Origin: Hydrogenobacter thermophilus TK-6 | GTDB taxonomy: Bacteria > Aquificota > Aquificia > Aquificales > Aquificaceae | Direction of reading: 5' to 3' | NCBI RefSeq assembly: GCF_000010785.1 | Contig: NC_013799.1 | Span: 1,488,001 to 1,552,000, forward strand | Length of the DNA: 64,000 nucleotides | Part shown: piece after piece, positions 33,808-40,940 of the stretch | Layout of the letters: the number at the start of each line of letters is the position of its first letter | Numbering within the stretch: the stretch's first letter is position 1 | Position numbers and translations under genes: made by a program | The notes under the pieces: generated by a model | Databases searched by the model: none | What the model saw: only the letters and a program-made list of their open reading frames with translations | Told to the model about the DNA's origin: nothing

Positions 33808-33832
33808 ATAAATAGTATAATCTTTGGAGCAT
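33808..33832. repeat. Right 25-bp direct repeat, tmk promoter region
   Basis: Identical to 31755-31779. Contains TATAAT (33816-33821), GGAG and the first two bases of the tmk ATG. Given the short distance from TATAAT to the ATG, a transcript starting here would have almost no leader. Confidence 0.9.
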
Positions 33833-34430
33833 GAAAGGATTTCTTATAACCCTTGAAGGTATTGACGGCTCTGGAAAGACAACGCAGGCAAACCTCCTTT
33901 ACGAATACCTAAGGAGCAAAGGTCATAAAGCTTCCTTATACAGAGACCCCGGAAGCACCCCTCTGGCGGAGAAGATAAGAGAGCTTATCATGAGCTTTTC
34001 ACTGGACCCTATAACGGAGCTTCTGCTTTTTGAAACTGCACGCTCAAGCCTTGTGTGGGAAAAAATATTGCCAGACCTCCAAAAGGGTAATGTGGTTATA
34101 GTGGACAGGTTCATAGATTCCACCGTTGCCTATCAGGGTTATGGTAGGGAGATAAACCTTGGAACTGTGAATGTGCTCAATCACATAGCAACAAGGGGGA
34201 GAAAGCCGGACCTGACTTTTATCCTCCATGTCCCGCTGGAAGTAGCACTGAGCAGAATAGGGAAAGACAAAACCAAGTTTGAAGATAAAGATTTCCTCAG
34301 AAAGGTAAGAGATGCTTACTTTCTTATACAGAGTTCTGAGAAAGAGAGACAAATCTATCTCATAGATGCCAACAGGGAAAAGGAGGAGGTCTTTAAGGAG
34401 ATAGTTAAAATAGTGGAAAGTAGGTTATAA
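33831..34430 (+). CDS. tmk: Thymidylate kinase
   Basis: 199 residues. P-loop LEGIDGSGKTTQANLL, the dTMP-binding DPGSTPLAEKIRELI (DPG in place of the usual EPG) and DRFIDSTVAYQGYGR, with TFILHVPLEVALSRI and a short lid. Phosphorylates dTMP to dTDP. The beginning of the coding region lies in the 25-bp repeat created or used by the upstream insertion, which has replaced anything that lay further upstream. Confidence 0.95.
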   Translation: MKGFLITLEGIDGSGKTTQANLLYEYLRSKGHKASLYRDPGSTPLAEKIRELIMSFSLDPITELLLFETARSSLVWEKILPDLQKGNVVIVDRFIDSTVAYQGYGREINLGTVNVLNHIATRGRKPDLTFILHVPLEVALSRIGKDKTKFEDKDFLRKVRDAYFLIQSSEKERQIYLIDANREKEEVFKEIVKIVESRL

Positions 34431-34437
34431 TGTAAGC

Positions 34438-34905
34438 ATGCTGAAGGAAGGGGATAAAGCACCGGAGTTTTGTCTTGAGGGTATAGATGAGGACGGGAAA
34501 GAGGGCAGGTTTTGTCTTAGGGACTTTTTGGGCAAACCGCTGATACTTTACTTTTATCCCAAAGATGACACGCCGGGCTGTACACAAGAGGCGTGCGATT
34601 TTAGAGACAGCATGTCAAGACTTAGCTCTATGGGAATAAGAGTTGTGGGCATAAGTCCAGACAGCCTTAGCTCCCACAAAAAGTTTAGAGAAAAGCACGG
34701 GCTTAACTTCATACTTCTGAGCGACCCTGAAAAGGAGGTGGCAAAGCTATACTCTGCCTATGGCAAAAAGAAGATGTACGGCAAAGAGACGGAGGGTATA
34801 ATAAGGAGTACCTTTTTTATAGATGAAAGTGGAGTTATCAAAAGGGCATGGTACAATGTAAAAGCAAAGGGACATGTAGAAAATGTGCTTAAAAGTATAG
34901 AGTGA
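34438..34905 (+). CDS. bcp: Peroxiredoxin, Bcp/PrxQ family
   Basis: 155 residues, thioredoxin fold. Peroxidatic Cys in TPGCTQEACDFRD with the second Cys five residues on, the usual resolving Cys of PrxQ; YFYPKDDTPGCT and STFFIDESGVIKRAW are family hallmarks. Reduces H2O2 and organic peroxides with thioredoxin. 7 bp after tmk and overlapping or touching the next gene. Confidence 0.94.
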   Translation: MLKEGDKAPEFCLEGIDEDGKEGRFCLRDFLGKPLILYFYPKDDTPGCTQEACDFRDSMSRLSSMGIRVVGISPDSLSSHKKFREKHGLNFILLSDPEKEVAKLYSAYGKKKMYGKETEGIIRSTFFIDESGVIKRAWYNVKAKGHVENVLKSIE

Positions 34906-34907
34906 CC

Positions 34908-35861
34908 ATGAAAGCACAGGAGATGCTGGAAAACTTTCCGGAGCAGATAAATCCCGTAGATACACCTTCTTTGAACCTAAGGGATTACGCGGGGATAGTT
35001 TTTAGCGGTATGGGTGGCTCTGGTATAGTGGGGGACCTGGCAAAGCTGGTGCTGGAAAAGTCCCAGATTGATATGCCGATACTGTCGGTAAGGGATTATA
35101 CGCTCCCACCTTATGTAAAGGAAAACTGGGCTGTTTTTTGCGTAAGTTACAGTGGAAACACCGAGGAGACTCTTAGCATAGCACAAGAGGCGCTAAGCAG
35201 GAACATAAAGCCCGTGTGTGTAAGCTCAGGAGGAAAGTTAAAAGAGCTTACAAACCAGAGAGGTCTTATGCACTTTGCCTTGCCTTCTGGCTATCCCCCA
35301 AGATACGCTCTGGGTTTTATGATCTCTACTGTGCTCTCCCTCATAGGTATGAAAGATGGTCTAAAGGCTTGCAGAGAGTTTTTAAAAGAGAAGAAGGAAA
35401 GCATTAAAGAGCAGGCATATAGATTAGCTCAAAGGCTTGAAGGATACATACCTGTTGTGTATGCAACTCCTTTGATGGATGCGGTAGCCTTAAGATGGAA
35501 GACCCAAATAAATGAGAATGCCAAAACGCTGTGTTATACTGCAACGCTTCCTGAGCTTCACCACAATGAGGTAGTGGGGCTTGACAATCCAATAACAAGA
35601 AATCTATGTACTTTTGTGCTCCTCTTTGACCCAGAAGACCACCCAAGAAATTTAAAGAGACTTGAGATAACAGAGCAGATACTCAAAGACCTGGGAGTAG
35701 TGCCTGCTCTTATAAAAGGCGAAGGAAATGAGTTTTTAAACAGGCTCTTTTACCTCATTTACTTAGGGGATTGGGCGAGTTTTTATCTTTCACAGCTCTA
35801 TGGCTACGACCCTATTCCCGTCAAAGTTATAGACAGCATAAAGGAGAAGCTAAGTTTATGA
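34908..35861 (+). CDS. Bifunctional phosphoglucose/phosphomannose isomerase
   Basis: 317 residues with two SIS domains. SGMGGSGIVGDLAKL and VSYSGNTEETL in the first, and the C-terminal LPELHHNEVVGLDNP with the catalytic Glu and His of the archaeal-type PGI/PMI. Interconverts fructose-6-P with glucose-6-P and mannose-6-P, feeding gluconeogenesis and sugar-nucleotide synthesis. ATG at 34908 is taken; a GTG at 34902 overlapping the bcp stop is also possible. Confidence 0.85.
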   Translation: MKAQEMLENFPEQINPVDTPSLNLRDYAGIVFSGMGGSGIVGDLAKLVLEKSQIDMPILSVRDYTLPPYVKENWAVFCVSYSGNTEETLSIAQEALSRNIKPVCVSSGGKLKELTNQRGLMHFALPSGYPPRYALGFMISTVLSLIGMKDGLKACREFLKEKKESIKEQAYRLAQRLEGYIPVVYATPLMDAVALRWKTQINENAKTLCYTATLPELHHNEVVGLDNPITRNLCTFVLLFDPEDHPRNLKRLEITEQILKDLGVVPALIKGEGNEFLNRLFYLIYLGDWASFYLSQLYGYDPIPVKVIDSIKEKLSL

Positions 35862-36772
35862 TGCTGGACCTAAGCTGGTTTGTGTTCGGCTCTTTAGTGC
35901 TTATAGCTCTTTTTCTGGACCTTTTTGTCTTCCACAGAAAGCCTCACAAGGTATCAGTAAAAGAGTCTCTTCTGCTGTCGCTCTTTTGGATTCTCATAGG
36001 CTTAGGCTTTGGACTTTATGTGCTTTATACCAAAGGTTATCAGCCAGCTACCGAGTATATTACCGGCTACCTTCTGGAAAAGTCGCTGAGCTTAGACAAC
36101 ATATTTGTCTTTATCCTCATATTCTCTTACTTTAGAGTTCCTGACAAATACAGGCACAAAATACTCTTTTGGGGTGTGTTTGGTGCCATTTTGATGCGTG
36201 CGGTTTTTATATTTACCGGGATAAAACTCATAGATATGTTTGATTGGGTCATCTATGTCTTTGGGGTGATACTTTTGGTCTCTGCGGTGAAGCTTCTAAC
36301 TACTGAGGAGAAAGAGTTTCATCCCCAAGAAACCTTAGTTTACAAAGTAGCAAAAAGGATCTTACCTATGAAGCCAGATATAAGCGATGGGAGATTTTTT
36401 GTAAGGGAAGGGAAGAAAATATATGCCACACCTTTGTTCCTTACTCTCCTCTTTGTGGAGAGTTCAGACCTAATGTTTGCTATTGATTCTGTTCCAGCCA
36501 TCTTAGCCATATCCAGAGATCCTTTCGTGGTTTACACTTCCAACATATTTGCAATTCTTGGACTTCGCTCCCTTTACTTTGCAGCAGATGCCATACTGCC
36601 CATGTTTCATTATCTTCACTACGGGCTTGCCTTTATACTTGGTTTTATAGGTGTGAAGATGCTCATATCCGACTTTTATCATATACCAGTTGCTGTCTCC
36701 CTTCTGCTCATACTGAGCGCAGTTTTTGTGTCTATGCTGGCATCTTTAGTTTCCAAAAGGATGAAAGGATAA
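35858..36772 (+). CDS. TerC family membrane protein (Alx-like)
   Basis: 304 residues, about nine helices. Family hallmarks: EKSLSLDNIFVFILIF with the membrane Asp, and FVESSDLMFAIDSVPAILAI followed by TSNIFAILGLRSLYF. TerC/Alx proteins are linked to manganese or other metal export, possibly at the Sec machinery. ATG overlaps the preceding stop. Convergent with tonB, 2 bp apart. Confidence 0.92.
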   Translation: MMLDLSWFVFGSLVLIALFLDLFVFHRKPHKVSVKESLLLSLFWILIGLGFGLYVLYTKGYQPATEYITGYLLEKSLSLDNIFVFILIFSYFRVPDKYRHKILFWGVFGAILMRAVFIFTGIKLIDMFDWVIYVFGVILLVSAVKLLTTEEKEFHPQETLVYKVAKRILPMKPDISDGRFFVREGKKIYATPLFLTLLFVESSDLMFAIDSVPAILAISRDPFVVYTSNIFAILGLRSLYFAADAILPMFHYLHYGLAFILGFIGVKMLISDFYHIPVAVSLLLILSAVFVSMLASLVSKRMKG

Positions 36773-36774
36773 GA

Positions 36775-37521
36775 TTACTCAAGTCTGTAAATGATGGGAA
36801 TTTTTATCCTGACATTCACCGGAGGTTTAGGCATTAGGTTTTCTACCCTTTTCAGAGTGTTTATTGCGTTCTCATCAAGCATTTTATAACCGGAGCTTTC
36901 CTCAACTTTTATGTCCTTTATGCGCCCGTCCTTTGTAAGGAGAAAGGAGACAATCACCTTTCCTTCCATACCTAGCTTCCTCGCAAGCAGTGGATAGGTG
37001 AGGTTATGCTTTATTATGCCCGATATGATTTCCAGATTCCCCTTTAGGAATTCTTCCTCAAGCGCTTTTTGCCCTTTGATGGTAAGTTCGGAGGGGGTAG
37101 AATTGGTTTGAACTCCCCTTTCCGCTTTGGGTACTCTCTCTTCGGGTGTAACTGGTGCAGGTGCCTCTATATGTTCGTTTAGACTTTCACCTTCTGGTAT
37201 ATTTGGCACTTCTTCCTTACTTGGCATCTCTTCTTCAGTTTTCTTGGGTTTTACCGTACCGCTTTCAACCTGCTTTTTAGTTTCTCTTCTAGGCATTAAA
37301 GCCGTTTTTTTAGTATATCTCTCTGCCTTTGGAATTTCTTTAAGCTTCCGAATCTCTTTGGGTTTTTCTATCTCCTTAGGCTCCTCCTTTTTTATATCAA
37401 GTTTTGTGAGATCTACCTCCACAACTCTATGCAAGGGTTGTTTAAGCAGTAAAAAGATAGCTATGAGAATGGCGGCATGTATGATAAAGGAAGCAAAGTA
37501 AGCCTTTAACCTAAGATGCAT
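36775..37521 (-). CDS. tonB: TonB energy-transducing protein
   Basis: 248 residues. N-terminal helix (AYFASFIIHAAILIAIFLLL, with the membrane His), a long Lys/Glu/Pro-rich periplasmic spacer (about residues 35-150), and a C-terminal TonB domain YPLLARKLGMEGKVIVSFLL, RIKDIKVEESSGYKMLDENA, ending in PIIYRLE. Last gene of exbB-exbD-tonB; powers import through outer-membrane TonB receptors, none of which is in the window. The spacer is Lys-Glu rather than Pro-Lys, and short. Confidence 0.9.
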   Translation of the reverse strand: MHLRLKAYFASFIIHAAILIAIFLLLKQPLHRVVEVDLTKLDIKKEEPKEIEKPKEIRKLKEIPKAERYTKKTALMPRRETKKQVESGTVKPKKTEEEMPSKEEVPNIPEGESLNEHIEAPAPVTPEERVPKAERGVQTNSTPSELTIKGQKALEEEFLKGNLEIISGIIKHNLTYPLLARKLGMEGKVIVSFLLTKDGRIKDIKVEESSGYKMLDENAINTLKRVENLMPKPPVNVRIKIPIIYRLE

Positions 37522-37898
37522 TATCTTATTTCTGTTCTTATAGATACCTTTGTAAAGCCAAGTCTCTTTAGACTATCAAGGACACTTACCAAAGACTGCA
37601 CGCTTGCATCCTTATCCGCCAGCACCTTTATGTTGGCATCCCTATTGGCTGTAGAAATTATTCTTTCAAGATCTTCAAGGCTCACCCTTTTTCCTTCAAA
37701 AAGGATCTCTCCACTTTTTGTAATGGCGATCTCAAAGCCCTTTAACTCCCTTACCTCCTGAGACTTGGCAGTGGGAAGGTTTACAGGAATAGAACCCTGA
37801 ACAACAAAGGTAGCAGTTATAAGCACTATAGTAAGAAGCACCAACATAATGTCAACGAGGGGTATAACATTTATGTCTTTAAACTCTCTATCTTCCAT
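37521..37898 (-). CDS. exbD: Biopolymer transport protein ExbD
   Basis: 125 residues. Short cytosolic start, then INVIPLVDIMLVLLTIVLIT with the proton-carrying Asp (VDIMLVLL) and a periplasmic domain, VSVDxxG-like KSGEILFEGKRVSLEDLE and VLADKDASVQSLVSVLDSL. Touches tonB and overlaps exbB by 11 bp. Confidence 0.93.
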   Translation of the reverse strand: MEDREFKDINVIPLVDIMLVLLTIVLITATFVVQGSIPVNLPTAKSQEVRELKGFEIAITKSGEILFEGKRVSLEDLERIISTANRDANIKVLADKDASVQSLVSVLDSLKRLGFTKVSIRTEIR

Positions 37899-38313
37899 TT
37901 ACCTTTTCCCACATGGATAATTTTTCTCTTACTCTCCTCAAAAGTACATTGTAAAGAGCAGTTGAAGGGATGGCTACCAGAAGCCCTACTGCGGTAGCTT
38001 TAAGAGCAAGAGCAAGTCCCACCATCACCTTTTTGGTATCTACAAAACCCTCCTGACCTATGGTGTAAAAGGTGAGCATTATGCCAAGCACAGTGCCAAG
38101 AAGCCCTATATAAGGTGCGTTGGAGCCTATGGTAGCTATCCAGTGCATGTTTTTGGTAAGCTCTAACTCTATATCCTGCCTACTTTTATACTTACTTATA
38201 TCCGCCCTTTTTATGAAGATGTACCTCTCTATAGCAGTACCCACGGATACAAAGCTCAGGAAGATGAGAAAGCCTATCACTCCATAATCCACAAGGAGTT
38301 TTAGTACATCCAT
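37888..38313 (-). CDS. exbB: ExbB/TolQ proton-channel protein, short form
   Basis: 141 residues, three helices, lacking the N-terminal extension of enterobacterial ExbB (about 240), as is usual in Aquificae and Epsilonproteobacteria. LAKNMHW-type segment, then GSNAPYIGLLGTVLGIMLTF and GLALALKATAVGLLVAIPST, the pore helices with the conserved Thr and Gly pattern. Confidence 0.92.
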   Translation of the reverse strand: MDVLKLLVDYGVIGFLIFLSFVSVGTAIERYIFIKRADISKYKSRQDIELELTKNMHWIATIGSNAPYIGLLGTVLGIMLTFYTIGQEGFVDTKKVMVGLALALKATAVGLLVAIPSTALYNVLLRRVREKLSMWEKVNGR

Positions 38314-38314
38314 G

Positions 38315-38776
38315 CTATCCTTCTCTTTTCCCCTCCAAGGGAGGGTTGTATAGGTATCCTAAGAAGAACCCCCATACCATGTGGAGTATAAAGGAAGAAA
38401 TATGAGCTTCCAAAGGTTTTACCATAAAGTTTACTAACCACGGCGCACCGCCCATCATTCCTACAAATCCTACTATACGCGTGAATACATAAAAAATTAT
38501 ACCATATAACATACCTTTCAAGATGCGGTTTTTTAGGAACTTCACATGGAGAAAGTGTGTAGCGTAGGGTAAAGAGAATATGATGGACTGCACTTCGTGC
38601 TTGAGTGTCCAAAAAGGATTAGACAATCCTATGCGTGAGTCAGGATAGTGATAAAGTCCAAAAAAACCAAACCATCCGCTAAAGACATAATCAACGAGGA
38701 GCATAGCGTAGCCAGCTATTAGACTCGCAAACAGGAAACTCGGAAAATTTACATTCTTTATAGTTTCCCCTTCCAT
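38315..38776 (-). CDS. Membrane protein of unknown function upstream of exbB
   Basis: 153 residues with four membrane segments (FASLIAGYAMLLVDYVF; SIIFSLPYATHFLHV; MLYGIIFYVFTRIVGFVGMM; SFILHMVWGFFLGYLY). Contains aromatic motifs WFGFFGLYHYPDSR and HMVWGFFLGYLYNPP reminiscent of YagU/DUF6789-like proteins. First gene of the unit and 1 bp from exbB, so perhaps linked to TonB-dependent uptake. Divergent from the formate dehydrogenase operon. Confidence 0.6.
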   Translation of the reverse strand: MEGETIKNVNFPSFLFASLIAGYAMLLVDYVFSGWFGFFGLYHYPDSRIGLSNPFWTLKHEVQSIIFSLPYATHFLHVKFLKNRILKGMLYGIIFYVFTRIVGFVGMMGGAPWLVNFMVKPLEAHISSFILHMVWGFFLGYLYNPPLEGKREG

Positions 38777-38824
38777 GGCAGGTTATATTGTAATACTCAC
38801 AATCATAAGTTGCAAGCCTGCAAA

Positions 38825-38842
38825 GTATGACCATAGTCATAC
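38825..38842 (+). promoter_or_regulatory. CRP/FNR-type palindrome ahead of the formate dehydrogenase operon
   Basis: GTATGAC-cata-GTCATAC, a perfect 7-bp inverted repeat; read as TATGA-N6-TCATA it has the TGA-N6-TCA spacing of CRP/FNR family sites. A TACTAT-like -10 lies about 20 bp downstream (38863-38868), which puts the palindrome at or next to the -35. The 119-bp gap also holds the promoter for the leftward gene at 38315-38776. Confidence 0.55.
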
Positions 38843-38895
38843 ACTATTATCTTCCGCATAGCATACTATATTAACGGAGGTGTGCAAAAAGAGTC

Positions 38896-39357
38896 ATGGT
38901 GGAAAGGGGTTTGTATGAGGAAATAAGTAAATTAAAAAGTAAGAAGAATGCCCTGATACCCATACTGCATATCATCCAAGAGAGGCAAGGATACATACCT
39001 GAATATACAGTTGACCTTCTCTCCAGCGAGTTAAACCTATCAAAGGCTGAGGTGTGGGGGGTTATCACTTTTTACTCAGACTTCAGGCTTAAGCCCCCTG
39101 GTAAACACATTATCAAGGTGTGTAGGTCCGAAGCATGCTTAGCTATGGGTGGTAGGAAGGTGCAGGAACATATAAAGTGTATACTGGGTATAGATTTTGG
39201 TCAAACTACCCACGATGGTATCTTTACCCTTGAGGGAGTTTATTGCTTTGGCAATTGTGCGTGTGCTCCTTCAGTTATGGTAGATGGAAAACTTTACGGC
39301 AGAGCTTTCCCTGAGAGGATAGACATGATAATGGAGAACATACTCAAAAAGAGGTAA
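38896..39357 (+). CDS. fdsG: NAD-dependent formate dehydrogenase gamma subunit (NuoE-like)
   Basis: 153 residues, thioredoxin-like [2Fe-2S] protein: ALIPILHIIQERQGYIPE, then ligands in CRSEACLAMGG and CFGNCACAPSVMVDGKLYGR. Passes electrons between the diaphorase (FdsB) and cluster chain. GGAGG lies about 15 nt before this ATG, unusually far, so the start is not firm; a GTG one codon later is in frame. First gene of the operon. Confidence 0.9.
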   Translation: MVERGLYEEISKLKSKKNALIPILHIIQERQGYIPEYTVDLLSSELNLSKAEVWGVITFYSDFRLKPPGKHIIKVCRSEACLAMGGRKVQEHIKCILGIDFGQTTHDGIFTLEGVYCFGNCACAPSVMVDGKLYGRAFPERIDMIMENILKKR

Positions 39358-39363
39358 GAAGAA

Positions 39364-40929
39364 ATGGAAGGTAGGTATAAGATATTTGTACCGAGGGACT
39401 TCTCTTCTATATCGTTGGGAGCAGATGAAGTTGCCGATGCTATAAAAGAGGAGGCAGAGAGAAGAGGCATAAGTCTTGAGCTTGTGAGGAATGGCTCAAG
39501 AGGTATATATTGGCTTGAACCGCTTGTTGAAGTGCAAACTCAAGAAGGTAGAGTAGGATTTAGGAATGTTTCCTTACATGATGTTCCGTCGCTTCTTGAT
39601 TCACTTATAGGTAATAATAATAAAAACCATCCTCTTTATATAGGTCCCGTAGATGAACTTGAGTATCTTAAAAGACAAGTAAGGCTCACTTTTGAGAGAG
39701 TGGGTTTGATAGACCCACTCTCCATTGATGAGTACATAAAGTACAAGGGATTTTTGGCACTAAAGAAAGCTCTGGATATGAAACCTGAAGACATTATTAA
39801 TGAAATAAAAAGGTCAGGACTACGGGGAAGAGGAGGTGCTGGTTTTCCTACAGGTATAAAGTGGGAGACGGTTTTAAAAACACCATCGGAAGAAAAGTAT
39901 ATAGTATGCAACGCAGATGAAGGTGACTCTGGTACTTTTTCTGACAGGATGATTATGGAGTGTGATCCCTTCCTCCTCATAGAGGCTATGACTATAGCAG
40001 GTCTTGCTGTAGGTGCGCGAAGGGGATACATATACCTCCGTTCTGAGTATCCTCTTGCAAAAGAAGTACTGCAAGAGGCTATAAATATAGCATGCGACAG
40101 AGGCTATCTTGGAGATGATATAATGGGGAGCGGAAAAAGTTTTGAGATTGAGCTTTATGTTGGTGCTGGGGCTTATGTGTGCGGTGAAGAAACTGCTCTC
40201 CTTGAGAGCTTAGAGGGTAAAAGAGGTATTGTAAGGCCAAGACCACCTGTACCTGCAGTAAGTGGACTTTGGGGCAAACCCACCATCGTTAACAATGTTG
40301 TTACTCTTGCTACTGTCCCCTGGATAATCAGAGAAGGAGGAGAAAACTATGCCAGCTATGGTACGGATAGATCAAAGGGCACTCTTCCAGTGCAGCTTTC
40401 AGGAAATGTAAAAAGGGGTGGTTTAGTGGAGATACCTTTTGGTACTACTCTACGGGAGCTTATATACGATTTTGGAGGAGGTACATACAGCGGGAGACCT
40501 GTCAAAGCAGTGCAAGTGGGCGGTCCTTTGGGTGCATACTTACCAGAAAGTATGCTGGATATACCTATAGATTACGAGGCCTTTCAAAAAGTAGGAGGTA
40601 TTTTGGGTCACGGTGGTATAGTGGTTTTCGATGATACAGTAGACCTCTGGTATATGATGAGATTTGCTATGGAGTTTTGCGCTCGTGAATCCTGTGGTAA
40701 GTGCACACCGTGCCGTATAGGTTCCCAAAGAGGTGTGGAAGTAATAGACAAGCTTATGAAAGATGGCACTAATGGGAAACTCTTAACCTTGCTTGAGGAT
40801 CTCATGGATGTGATGATGCACACATCACTGTGTGGTCTTGGAGGTATGGCTCCATATCCAGTACTTAGTATATTGAGGAATTTTAGTGAAGATCTTGGAA
40901 TTAAAAAAGAACTTAATATTATTTCTTAG
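39364..40929 (+). CDS. fdsB: NAD-dependent formate dehydrogenase beta subunit (NuoF-like diaphorase)
   Basis: 521 residues. An N-terminal thioredoxin-like or unassigned domain (about 110 residues, no clear [2Fe-2S] ligands), then the FMN/NADH module: SGLRGRGGAGFPTGIKWE, NADEGDSGTFSDR, AYVCGEETALLESLEG, and the [4Fe-4S] motif CARESCGKCTPCRIG. Takes electrons from formate to NAD+. Six bp after fdsG. Confidence 0.93.
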   Translation: MEGRYKIFVPRDFSSISLGADEVADAIKEEAERRGISLELVRNGSRGIYWLEPLVEVQTQEGRVGFRNVSLHDVPSLLDSLIGNNNKNHPLYIGPVDELEYLKRQVRLTFERVGLIDPLSIDEYIKYKGFLALKKALDMKPEDIINEIKRSGLRGRGGAGFPTGIKWETVLKTPSEEKYIVCNADEGDSGTFSDRMIMECDPFLLIEAMTIAGLAVGARRGYIYLRSEYPLAKEVLQEAINIACDRGYLGDDIMGSGKSFEIELYVGAGAYVCGEETALLESLEGKRGIVRPRPPVPAVSGLWGKPTIVNNVVTLATVPWIIREGGENYASYGTDRSKGTLPVQLSGNVKRGGLVEIPFGTTLRELIYDFGGGTYSGRPVKAVQVGGPLGAYLPESMLDIPIDYEAFQKVGGILGHGGIVVFDDTVDLWYMMRFAMEFCARESCGKCTPCRIGSQRGVEVIDKLMKDGTNGKLLTLLEDLMDVMMHTSLCGLGGMAPYPVLSILRNFSEDLGIKKELNIIS

Positions 40930-40940
40930 GAGGTGCTGCC

